This document shows, in pieces, positions 9,553 to 22,877 of a stretch of 64,000 nt of DNA. The notes beneath the pieces are model-generated. The model searched no databases. It worked only from the letters and a program-made list of their open reading frames with translations, and was not told where the DNA came from. Origin of the DNA: Lumbricus rubellus. Its lineage: Eukaryota > Annelida > Clitellata > Crassiclitellata > Lumbricidae. A program made the translations under genes and the position numbers. Each line of letters begins with the position of its first letter. The first letter of the stretch is position 1. The stretch spans positions 35,141,452 to 35,205,451 of the forward strand of contig OX243814.1 of NCBI GenBank assembly GCA_945859605.1, written 5' to 3'.

Positions 9553-12500
9553 ATGAGTTACATAATATTGATGATCATTAAGCAATAAGCAGGTCGAGTA
9601 TTTCGATGTCAATTGAATTTGCCTCAGTGATCAACAGGTGCAAACTGCAAAGGCGACTTCACAGAGTCAAAATCTTGAATGCAGTAGAACGACACCATAA
9701 TTAACCGTTGGCCGTATTAATATAATGGCCAAGTGCATGGTGATGTTACATCCTAATCTATCTACAGTGCATATACCTTCACCTTCAGCCGATTTTATCG
9801 CTTCAAATTGGTTGGCCAGATGTCGAGACGCGTACGTGCACCGTATATAGGCGTAGAGAAAACATGGGGCGTGGTGGTGTAGTGGTGGGTTTGGTGCCTT
9901 GAAGCCTGAGCGTTCCAGGTTCGAATCCACCTCAAGCCGCCGCGTAGGGACCTTGAGCAAGTCCTTCACTTGCATTATTGCTCGTGCGCTTCGGCGTCGT
10001 GAAACTCAGATGCAGTGCCCGCACAGTAGACGGGAACGCCTCTGAGTAGAAAGACAAGTGCACATACAAACAAACTTTACACACATTGCGAACCTGTTTA
10101 CCATCTGTTTTAATGAAACTGAAGGCACTAGCTGATTCAGGACCATGACACCAAGACTTATAGTGCTCGGAAAACCCTTCAGTTTCGGAATATACTAGGC
10201 GACGCAATTCCCACTGCAGCCACTAACCTACATTCTTTCCTACATTCCTATCATGCTCTATCGCCCGTTTAAGCACCGGAAAGTTGAGGTGTGATATTCT
10301 TTGACATTGTTCACTTTCCGTGAATATAATTACATGATATCCAGCACATTATTTTATTTTTCGAGACTCATATATAGGACGAATAGGCCTATGTCACGAA
10401 AGAACCAATAGGCCTACAATGACATAAATTTGGAACGCCTCTAAGGATTAATCGAGTTCTCTTGAAGTGGCGCTATATAAAATTAATGTTCGATTACAAT
10501 TACAATTACAAAATGTCATAAGATTTTGCCTATGTTAAAATAAGGAATATCAAAGATCTCATAATAATTTATAGGCTATACATGTAGAATTTTTGGATAT
10601 AGAAGGCATTCATCGCCAACATAGCCTAAGAATCAGTCACCAACTAACATAAATTTACACTGCTCTTGAAGACGAAAGCTGAGGACGATTGCAATGGCCT
10701 ATATATATATATATTATATATATAATTATATATATATATATAATTATATATATATATATAGTTAATGCACATTAAAAAGTTCTTGTTATTCGTGCGGGTC
10801 CCATGACGACGGTTAATCCAGGTCTGACTGTCCTACATTTCTATGAATGTCCGATAAATTTTCAAGTCTCTTAACCATCTTGACATTCTTACACGTTTGT
10901 CTATATCTTAAATCTTATACTTGGGCGGCGTTGGGCCGCCTGATACCAGTTAAACTGAGCTGACCAACACTGTCGTTCCGGATGCAACTCATGTGTGAAT
11001 GCATAGGCCTACAGCTCATGAACATAAAATAATGCTGAACTTAGGCAGCGATTTGCTAGATATATGCATAGAAAGTAGAATTAACATGGAGACCATGGCA
11101 AATCAAAGTAAATGAAGGTAGATCTATACAAATCTCTCTCTTCTTAAGACCTATTTTTTCTAGAGGTCATCGCACTGGGAGCGCCATTGAATGTCCTCGG
11201 CTATGAGCGGCGCTATAGAAATTACTAATTACATTGCATTACATTGCATTACATTGTATTACATTGCATCGCATTATTTAAACGATCGATACATGCGAAG
11301 TTCTTCGAATCTGATTCCTATAATGCATAACCAACATGATTGCACTTTAGTTTTCATCAAGTCAATACTGAACATGCAAACATGTATAAACACTTGATAA
11401 ATCAATGGGCTGAATTCTACAGATAATACTTGTAAATACTCATCTGACCATCACGTAGCTCGAGCAGCAGTGACTTGACATTTTAATGATGATGAGCGAT
11501 TATCGCTATACTCTACATGTCTACATGTACAAATTGTACATGTATAGCCTAACTGACGACACAGAGTGATGTCATTCAGATGAGTCTTTTTCGATTAAGT
11601 TAACGCTCACTTCATACAGATATCTCTACAAGAGGTCAACAGACTCAATATATAAAACTTTGATCATGACTCAATTCAAAGACGAGCATGTATGTAGGCA
11701 TAAACAAATTGAGCTTAAAATAATAATCGAACCCATCTATATATTGACTCGAGCGAAGTTCCTCACAATGGCTGCTTTGGCTATCTGACAAATTTTTTGG
11801 GCGAATGGAATGATTCGTGTTATGCACATTACTCATCGAACTATTAGGTCTATGCCATGGTCACTTATTTGTAAAATCAACCTACTATAACCGTTATCAA
11901 AATGTCATAGGCAATGACCCGGACTATAGTCAAGCTTAACTTGTGACCCTTTCTTAAGCACATGTAGGCCTATCTGTGAGTCGAACCTGAGATGTAGCTT
12001 TATACTTAGAAATTTTAATCGCATAACATTCGTAACTGCGGATTATAATGTTTGCAGACAGTATACGCTCCTTACAACAGCCTAAAATTTGCGCTATGTC
12101 AATTATAGCCATTCCTATAATTAATATTATAGATGCGCTTCTGGCCACTTTTCTTTACTGGCTTTAATTTTGCTACTTCAGCCCCTGTATACCCTCGTCC
12201 TGCAATGGCCTACCATTGACACTATACGTTCCCTTTCTAGAACTCCTTCTTAGGTATAATTCCACTCCCATCTTAAGACTGACAGTTCTATTTGGCCGAG
12301 CTGGGTTTGGGATCAACGCTGAGTAATGCCTTTGAAGAAATATAAATTCATTTGATGAATAAATAAACGAATCTGTACATGAATTGTTTGGACGATGTTT
12401 TTTGAAAGTCTCATCCAAAGATTTGTTTGCTTATAATAGGAGGCGAAATGCGGATATGCGCTGATCCTAATGGCCATCTATTGGATAACGGAGACGCTTC

Positions 12501-15500
12501 CACTGGCTGTCACAGCTCTACTTCCGCTTTTCCTCTTTCCTGTTCTTGAGATTCTGCCAGGAAAAGTAGTCGCCAGTCTCTACATAGCGGTAGGTAAACT
12601 AACACTTCGACTATTACAGGGTGGTCCAGCATAAATGTCCCGACTTTGCACGCTTATAACTTCGCCAATTTTTTGAATTTATTTATACCTTATACGTCAA
12701 ATAAAAGGAACATTTATGCTGGACCACCCTGTATATCGTCATGAGGGCGCTGCGGTACCTAATAATGCTTAGAGGAGGAGAAGGAGGAGGAGGAGGAGGA
12801 AGAAAAAGGAGATGACGAAGAAGAAGAGGACGAAAAAAAATAAATAGAAGAAGGAGGAAGATTGGAAAGAAGAGCAGTAGGAGAGGAGGAAAAGGATGAA
12901 GAAGAGTAGGAGCTGGAAGAGAGGGAGAAGAAGAAGAAACGAGCAGATTTTCTTAGCCTTGGCTGATGAGGGCTGGAGACCCATTCTCTCCCCGCCGTAT
13001 AATCTACTGTTGATCAGTATATTGCTTCCGTTTATAGGCCTACATTCAAAGATTAACTATAAATTTAAAATTGTAGCTATATCTGTCAAATTTGTTTTTC
13101 TACTGCAGTGGATTGAAGATATACGCAGCCATTCACTGAACCGTTGTTTTTCCATTTTCATTATAGGACACTAGCGTTGTGTTCATCGGTGGACTGATGA
13201 TGGCCTTGGCAATTGAAAAGTGCAATCTGCACAGAAGAATTGGATTAGGAATTCTGGTTCTAGTCGGATCAAAACCATCGAGGTGAGAAGCAACCTTGAA
13301 GAATTCCGCTTTAAAAATAGTTTTATAATCACTAAATTCACTCGTATACATGTATAGGCTCTACACCTCCTACACCGCATCCTTCTATCCTTCCCACTTT
13401 TATCTCCTCATACTTCTCGTACTTCCTGGGGCACGTATAGGCCTACTGTTGCATGAAAGCCTAGATAAAAGTCAATTGTACTGCAATAATAGACCAGTTA
13501 CATTTTCCGTATATAGGCCAAATTCATTCATTCATTCATTTCGTGAATTTAGATAGCGCTTCTTCAAGAAACCTACTCAGAGGCGTTCCCAGTCCAGCCA
13601 CAGCTAAAATAATAGGTTTTGAGCAACTTATGAAAAGCAGATGAATTTAGTCTAGGCATAAGTCGCAAGTTTTAGTGGGAGGCCATTACAGACAGCGGGA
13701 CCCACAGTAGAAAAGGCTCGATAATGGCTCTATTGGCTGATAGCTGCATGGACTGGTCAATGAAATCATCAGCCATACACCTACATTGGTGGCTGTAGAT
13801 ATTGCTTTCAAACGGCCCGCAACTGTTATTCAGGTTGCATCAGCTAACGCTAAACACTGCAGACAATGCAGACCTACACCTTTTGCTCCGAGAAATTCCC
13901 ACGCAAACTGTTTGAACCGTCCTTATCTACCGCCGGTACCTATTAAGGAAGCAGGAATTTCAGATTATGTCGTCAAAACTTGTCAAATTAATAACCACAC
14001 CTCTGACACATCACGCAAAACAAAAGACCTACTCGTAACTCAATGAGAGCCAGATGAGTTTTTGTTTCGACTTAACTTCCCTCTTCCATGAAACTTGAGA
14101 GCCACGTGCACGACGCTTCAAACGACTTCAATAAGTCAGATGTTCGTATTTGTCCAGCGCAGGTGGAGGTTGGAGAGTCATCGCCATCATTAATATTCCG
14201 TTCGTAGCGTTTTCTGACTCACAAAGGACATTTGTCTTTCAATTAAACCCCCCTCAATCAGTCGCCGATCGACTCTTTCACTTTAACGTCGTCAAATAAA
14301 TTATTATTATAGTCCGTGGATATGTTTCACGAGTTTATCCGGTACCCGCCGTTGGCAAATATAGACGCCGAAAATCCCGCTATAGATATGTTCTGCCCTG
14401 ACGGCACCAATTTGAGTGTGAAGTCAAAGACAATAGAAACTTCATTTAACCATTCTGTGGACTTATATAGCTCCCCTTCAAGAAACCTACTCAGAAGAGG
14501 CCCCCAGCCCAGCAACGGCAAAAAAGAAAGACTTTTGAGATTTATAAAAAAAGTTTGATTGGTCAGATGTGACAAACGCAGCTTTGAAGTGAGGTCATTC
14601 CAGATGGACGGCACTACAGCTGAGAAAGCTCTTAGTCTTACATACTGTATACAGTGTGCTCTATGCTAGTATTAAATAACAATGTCCATCTTCACTCGAA
14701 CTCTACATTATGATCAACTGCGTAATGAGTAAAACAAATCACCTGATAAAATGTTCAGATACGATGCGATACGATTGGAAGAGCAACGCAGCTCTCAATG
14801 TCTTGTGTAGATAATTATTAATAATTACCTATTAGAAATGTGACCCGTGTCACGTGCACTTTCAGCCTAACTCATCGACCTTCATTAAAAAGAAATCACT
14901 CAATATGATTCTCGACAGCAATAGTTACTATCATAAGTTCACAGTTCAACAACAGAAAACATTCAGCTCAAAGTTGCAATCTGAAAGTCTTGTTGTCTAT
15001 CTATCACTATGCGGTCCATCGATAGCTGATAAATATTATCGTGCAAGGTCTGAGTATACCTATAAATATAAAACATGGTTTAAGCATCGAGTGCATGCAA
15101 GATTGCAATTACAGAGAAATGACAAGTTGAAATCGCTGTTGAAGGAGTCATTGTAAACCTATCTTATCGTCATCGTGAAAATATATATCGACTATCTCAG
15201 TCTATAATAGTGCAGTGGTCCAGCACTAGTCTACCCTAACTGGCGTCCATGCAAGCTTTAGAAAAGGAGAGTTGCAGCTGAGAGGGTCCAAACGTCGCTT
15301 GTCGAAAATCTTGACATCTACAAATTATATTCTTATCTTGCGGTCTTTCGGATTTTATCAATTTAATAAGGATAATAATAATTGCTCTGTGTCTCTTGAT
15401 GAAACTTATCCAAGATTAATGGCGATCACTGAGTGCACATCTTCTCTGTAGTTGCAAAGTTGTCCTCGTTCTCTAGTGTTGTCCTTGATCCCGTTGACAA

Positions 15501-18500
15501 ATTCAGTATCACCGAACAGCAGGGTGGTGCGACGTCATAGCACTATTATAATAGCCCACGTTGTACATGTGGCGCGTTAATTGCCACAGCTATGCAAATT
15601 ATTTGCACAACGTTGCGGCAAAGTTTGGAGCTGCTAGCTAATTTTTGCTAGAAGTTGTCCAAAGAAGTGGCTGATTATTTTTTTTAGGTAGCGGTAACAC
15701 AGAAAATTGTTGTTTTGCATCTGATCCTGCACCCTTCAATTCTCGACCCAGACGACACCCGCCTTAGTAGCTGTTCCGCCCCTCTGATCCTATGGTAACT
15801 CGACCCGGACCACCTCGGACTACTCTTACGGACAACCCTTTTGACTCAACGCAGCGCTCGTGAATTAGCCGGTGCCCCGCGCTTGGCTTTCAAGTAGCGC
15901 TTTAGAAATTTCGAGTTTACGATTACGATTACGATAGCGTATACGGTTTGTAAATCAGTCAGAGGTGTAACCATTGTGTTGGATTTTTGGCTTCGATCCA
16001 AGTACTTGCCTATAATATACCTTAGCAAAAAGAAACCTGACCATGATTTATTGAGACTTATCACGAACAATGTTTTTCGCACGAAGGAGCTCTTGTGATA
16101 TAGGCCTACACGCGTGCTATCTATACACAAACACAACCGAGCCTAATAGCAGGCTTATAATTATAATATGTATTTACTCGTCTCTTAGTAACGTCTGCGT
16201 AAGATCACATAAAAAACTAACCCAAACTCATTAATAAATTATTGTGTTCAGGATCATGCCTACAATGAAGCACTATGAACTATAATAAATTATTACAATG
16301 CTCTACTTAAGAATTATATTGAACTGAGTTAAATTGATTTTATACAAGTAACGCATGTTGCAATATAGGCCTAATACCGGAATGTCATAAAAATAATTTG
16401 TGTTGTTTCACCTATGATTATTTTACTTCCATGGTTTCACCTTCAATTTGGTAGTTCTATAGTTTCGCATAATATGGTTTTGTAGCAATGTTGTTCATCT
16501 ATGGTTTTGAATCTTATAACACAATCAACACTTACGGTGCTATGACAGGGTCATTACGTATTGTATTAGGGCCTATATAGCCTATAGAATTGTATAGATC
16601 CATAAATTTATGTGTCGCCTCTCGCTGTACACACTAATAAGAGAAGAGAGACCTATAAGAAAAGTGCTTTGAGGCATCACATAGAGGCACTTGGTCCCAC
16701 CAGTTCATATGGAGGAACGCGTCGAAGAAGGAGGCTGGTTCTACACTCTACAGTAGGCCTACAGAGCATGCAATGTACGCAAATTCTCGCGTTTTAGCCA
16801 TGGCAGAAAGATGAGGTCACGTGGGAATTCGATCAGTATACGAATGATTAATGTGAGAACCTTGAGTTGAACTCGAACAGTAAACTACGTATTATTAAAG
16901 TAGTAGTAAAGAACGTAGTACTAAAGAACGCATTTCACAAGAACGTCTTACTCAAGAACGCATTAATAAATAACGTATTATTAAGGAACTCTATCTGTGG
17001 CGAAGTCTAGAAGTTATTTTAGAATTGGGATTAAAATCATTCTCCTTATAACCTTACTGTGCTTAACAACTCAGCTTCTGTCACTTGTTTTGTGCGTTGT
17101 GATCTGAAGGCTTCTGATTGGCTTCATGCTTCCCACGTGGTTCCTATCGATGTGGATCAGTAACACAGCCACCACTGCCATGATGATCCCAGTTGCTGAA
17201 GCCGTCATCTGTCAACTGCGAGAGGGACTTAAACAGAAGAGAGACAAGTTGCGTGCCAGAGAAACTGCCGTCTTTCAGTTGGAAGAGGTCAACAATCGAC
17301 AGAAGACGAATGCTGCTGCTGCTGCTGCTGCCGCAGGCGCATGTGAGATGCTACTGAGTCGGTTTCAATCCCCGCTTCTTTCCTTCCTTCCTCTAGTTTA
17401 TTTTGCAATTAATTTAGCCGACTGACGGACTGGAACTACCGACTGAAACGAAATTCCTATATTGCGGTTGGCCAGGTTTAGCGGAATCACTCTCTTTCTG
17501 GGCAATCCTTTCTGAGGGATCTCCTCATTGCTTACTTGCAAGTTAATATAGCCTCTTATTCTCATTGCACGCTGTTATTTGCTGTCATTTTTCTGACTGG
17601 CAAATCCAATTAACCAGTTTCTAGCTGGTTAACTGGTTCTTGTGTGACTGCATTCGTAGCTGACACTATATTTACAATGAATCCACGTTGTAACTGGCTG
17701 TCCGTTCCATTATGCCTTTTTTATCCAGGTTTTGTAGACGCATGTGTAACATTTAAAAAATGTATGTGGTGACATTTAGAAATATTTTGGCTTTTCCCTT
17801 TGAGCTTTTTCGTAAACTTGTGACTTAAAGTCTTAAAGTAGTCTAGTCGTATCGATAAAGTCTTTCTGCGATCCAGAAAAGGAATGCAGTTTAACATACG
17901 ATTATCAATGTTATTCTTTAGCCTCTACGCTACTTGCTTGAATGATAATTAATTATAGTCAGTAAAGGAGGTTTAGCTAATCAGTTATTTCATTAAAAAA
18001 CCACCCATTCGCATAAAATTTGAGAATGATATTTGCCAGTTATTTAATTGCTTCTCCTTTTTCTTTCACAACTTTCCCGTATATAGCTTCTTCAATATTA
18101 TAATATTGTAAGTTTACTGTAGCCTTTTTTAGTTGCATGTTATCGTTTGCGTAGCCTACTTTTGCTTCTCTGTGTAGGCCTACTGGAGTTTAAGATCACT
18201 GTACCGCACTGATGGTCCAAAACGCTTTAACTTACTCGACGAAGAGAACCAAGGCTTCAAAATCTTTTATTGCATGAGTGTCTTCAAAATATAGACTCGT
18301 GCATGGTTTTCACATACACAGGATTCAATTAGGTTTTAGTTTTATTAAAGATTTATATTGTAGATAGCAATAAAATCAACAAGTCCTGCTCTTGCTTTCG
18401 AAAAAATACGTTGTAAAAGCAGGCCTAATTGCGTGTAGGCTTACGCCTATAGGCCTAGTCATTCATTGCATTGCCTACAATGTCAAGATAAAAATTTGTA

Positions 18501-21500
18501 TAATTAAAAAAACTTATATTATGTGTGCTCTTTTATTATAGATTCATAAATGCATTGCAAATTATACTAGACCTAACCAGTTAAAATAAGTTGTTTTATT
18601 ATACGATTTATTAATGCATTCAAATTATATGATGCTTAAACAGTTAAGATATGTTGTTTTACTATCGATAGGCCTAGGCCTATATACGGTAACTGCGTTG
18701 TACTATTTCTTATAAGGTGCTCCAGCGAAAAATTAAGCTGATAGTATAATAAAATAGACACATATATATTACATATAGCCTACATATAACTCCGGGAATA
18801 TAGGGCCTACGTGTTGCTATAGTTATGCCACTGCAGTTCGAACGAAAGTATCCCTATAGGCCTAATTATTAATAACTTTGGTGAAGCATAAACTCCACGA
18901 TACAATTTAGCGTGTTGTGACTTGTCAGTTAGCCTACTTATAAGCAACAGTCGCATGCGCTAACCACTGCGGCATCTAGCCGACACACCCCCCAAGAAAA
19001 AGTCTGGGAGATTACATCACAAAGGATTTGTTGTCTTGATACATGGACGCATACACATACAAACATTTAAGTGGCACAATTGTACATTCGTCCATTCGCA
19101 CACGTACATGTATAAATACATGACGCAAAACTGACACTAGGGCCTACACGCCCTATACAGTGTATAAGTACAATAACCTTACTGACTACGTAACTTCAAC
19201 TGGCACTACGAGAAAGAGTAGGTTTATTGCACTGCCTTCAATTTAAAATAGAGACCTTGTCTGTTGTTTTGTGGCTCAATGCATCATCATTCATGAATTT
19301 GTGTTGGCTTTGTTTTGAAGATAATCAAGCGTATCTAGAAGATGACTGTGCGGAAATGACGTACTTCGGAGAAGACGGGTGAGCTAAACTATATAGCTTC
19401 ACTTTTATTAGCCAAATTCAATTAATGGATTTAATGTGAACTATATATAGATCTATGTCAGCAAAGATTGTTGGTATCGAAAGGTCACTCAGTTGGCCGG
19501 ACAAACACTGGCAGCTTGCTTCCACATCTCTCCTTTTAATACTCTCCATGCATAAGGTCTAAATAGATTTAACCTTATTTTAACAGGTAGAACTGTTTTT
19601 CACGAACACAAAAATTTAACCGTTGAAAGGTCGCGAAGTGCACCGTCTGAACAAATTTGCAGACCATTGCTATTACCAATATCTGAAGTGCAATGGGTCA
19701 TTGATAACATTCGCTATTGTTTAACTGTAACATAATGCTTGATCATTGATCAGATCTTGAAACTGCGCTGCACGAACTCCACAGTGCATTCATTAGTATC
19801 ATTATATTAATTATTATTCATCACCTCACCTTCTCAGCAGGTTCTGCGTTGCTCTGCAGCTGGTCCTCTGATGTCCAGGACCTTAATTGTTTCTCACCCA
19901 TAACCAAAGGTTCTTGCCCATAACCGGTTCAAGGGCCAATGAACTGAACGATTATACGCCCCTATACCCTACGTTTTCTCACAGTCAGATATCGGTGCTT
20001 TACTTTCATAAACTGCATTTCTCACCTGCAGCCTCTTCATAAGCGGCCATTAAATTTTCCAAGCTAAATGTTCCACAGCTGTTTCTCATAATACTTTAGT
20101 GAGACGCTTGCTGATTTCACAACAGATTCTTTGCTATTTTCGAACGTTTTTCCCAGGTGATTGTGCAGGAGCGCATCTGTTTGTTACTTATTGGAAGCTA
20201 TAAATTTGATGTGCGCATGCATGTATGTATGCATGCATGCATTCTTACATACATACATACATGCATGCATACATACATACATACATACATACATACATAC
20301 ATACATACTTACTTACATAACTTGTCTGATATCATCTTGTAGTGAGTATTTGTCGTCGGGTAACTTGACAAACGGAACAAGCGTCGGATATCATCCAAAG
20401 TCATTGGAAGACTCGCATCCACCAAATCAACACCAAACGGTCTTTGACAATACATCGTTCAGCTCCACATCCAGTCATAATCATTCCACGAGAAATGAAG
20501 ACAAAGAGGCGATGGGAGAGGACGGGGAAGAGGATTCAGAGTCGAAAGATGACGAAAGAGTGAGGAAGTTTGCGAGGATGCTTTGCCTGGCCGTCGCTTA
20601 TTCGTCGAATGTCGGAGGGACAGCAACGCTAACGGGAACAGCCACCAATCTTCTGGTCGCAGAGTCCGCAACGGAGTAAGTAAGCGCCCCCCTTTATATC
20701 CTCTTCCTCCTCCTCTTCCTTCCTTTCCTGTCAGCATATAAGCGTATAGAGCACCAGCTTATTCGCAAGCGCTGACAGATTTCACTGTGCTACGTAAAAT
20801 TAATAGGAACCTATAATAAACCAGATGGCGGTTGGTTTATAGGCGAGATGAAACTATAACCGAACTGTTAGTTGATGATCACTTAAATAATGATAAAAAT
20901 TCTAATTATTGTTCAATGGAACTCCGTCAATGATATTAGGTTGAAACTAGTACAAAGTATACAGTGTCTGTCTCAAGCCTGTGAAGCGGAGAACGGTGAC
21001 GTATATGACTCGTCGAACAATGGAGACTATAGGCCTAGGCTCCTACTATTGATGTTTGGACAAAAGTGACATATAGAATTGCGTGCTTTAATGATTTCTG
21101 TGTACAGAGTGTACGCGTCGCATGGTCTTCCTCCTCCTCTCACCTACACCACTTGGTTGCTCTTCGGTCTTCCGCATTCTGTCCTCTGCCTCATACTCGC
21201 CTGGGGCTGGCTACAATTCTTCTTCATGGGATGGAGGTAAGACTAACATGGTTATTGGTTAAATCAAACGAATTAAGCAGTATGATCTGCGAGCAGGATT
21301 ATTGTGAGATCAATTTTTAATATCCTCTTTATTGAAACAATCTCGATTGACAGACCGCAACCGGTTACAGCGACATCATTGTCTGACCCCTTCAGATGAG
21401 TCCATCCAGTCCTATTGTTGAGCACAATAACCGATAGGCCTACACTTTAAAAAAACACCATTAATTTTATCAACATGCTTTCGTATTAATCATAATTATT

Positions 21501-21888
21501 GCTTAATCTCTGTCTTTCGGACTGAACATTGACTTTAATACGTCTCTGTTTATGGTGTGCCACATTGACTTATGCCTTATACATTAGAGCCTAGAGGTAT
21601 ATAGGCGCTATAGAAGTTATAAATTAGAATATCAATCAAAAGATGTTGATGACGATGGAATAATTAATTATATCTTTCTCTTTTTCAGACCGTTTTGCTT
21701 CTGTTGCGTCGAAGACAAAACTCCGCAGAACGATGCAGGAATCAAGCAGGCTCTGAGGGATGAGTACGACAAACTGGGAAAGATCGGGTAGACTACTGGA
21801 ACGACCTCTTGGTTCATCATCGTCGTCGTCATCGTCGTCATCGTCATCGTCATCGGCATCGTCATTGTCGTCGTCATCATCGTCATCG

Positions 21889-21948
<60 letters not shown>

Positions 21949-22797
21949 ACAACAACAATAACAACAACAACACCATTGTGGTTCTACCAGATTCAAAGAA
22001 TCGTGCTTTCTCGGTGGTTGGTACCTCGCTTTGGTCTGGCTCTCTCTGTTGCTGCGCTCCTTCCCAGGATGCACTCTGATTCTTTCTATCCACATCTCAA
22101 CAACTCTCCTTTTTTATCCGTACTGAGGCCAGGGCTGTTTTAAAGGAATTTTTAAAACTGCACAACCCGTTCTTTTCTTTCCCATCCTTTATGGTAAATT
22201 ACTTCCAATCGGAGGACAATGACCTTTTTGCTAGTTTTAACTGTACAGAAGTGCTTCTACAACTGCACAAATCCATTTAGAACTGCACATTTTGTGTACA
22301 ACTGCAGCACGTTAAAAAAAAGCCCTGACTGCGGCTTGGAGCACTTCTGGGTAGTCGCCTTAAACCGGTGCTATATAAATACTCGTATCAAATAAATGAA
22401 TGCATAATAATTAGTTGCATTATATGTTGTAGTTGGGGTGAGATATCTGCCATAGTCTTGCTCATACTTTTGGTCGCTCTGTGGTTCACACGAGATCCTG
22501 GCTTTGCTCCTGGTTATGCAAGTCTCTTCGAAGACGGTTATGTGACGGATGCAGCACCAGCCATCCTCATTTCAGTCATCCTCTTCATCTGGCCATCACA
22601 GCGACCCAACTGGCTCTGCTTCAGATCGCCTGGAGGTCAGTCGAATATAATTTTTTATAGGCTACGATCGATATATTTTATGCATACCGACTCCATTTGA
22701 CATAAATTTAACATCGCTTATTTGTACAGTTTTCTGTGTTTTATTTTGATCTTAAGCAGACTGTGATCGTGCTGCAGAAAAAGAAGAATAAGAATAA

Positions 22798-22877
<80 letters not shown>

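Noticed and set aside
13786..14046. 86-codon frame in SLC13 intron 3
   Set aside because: No splice sites in phase, no family similarity, and the transporter joins exon 3 to exon 4 without it.
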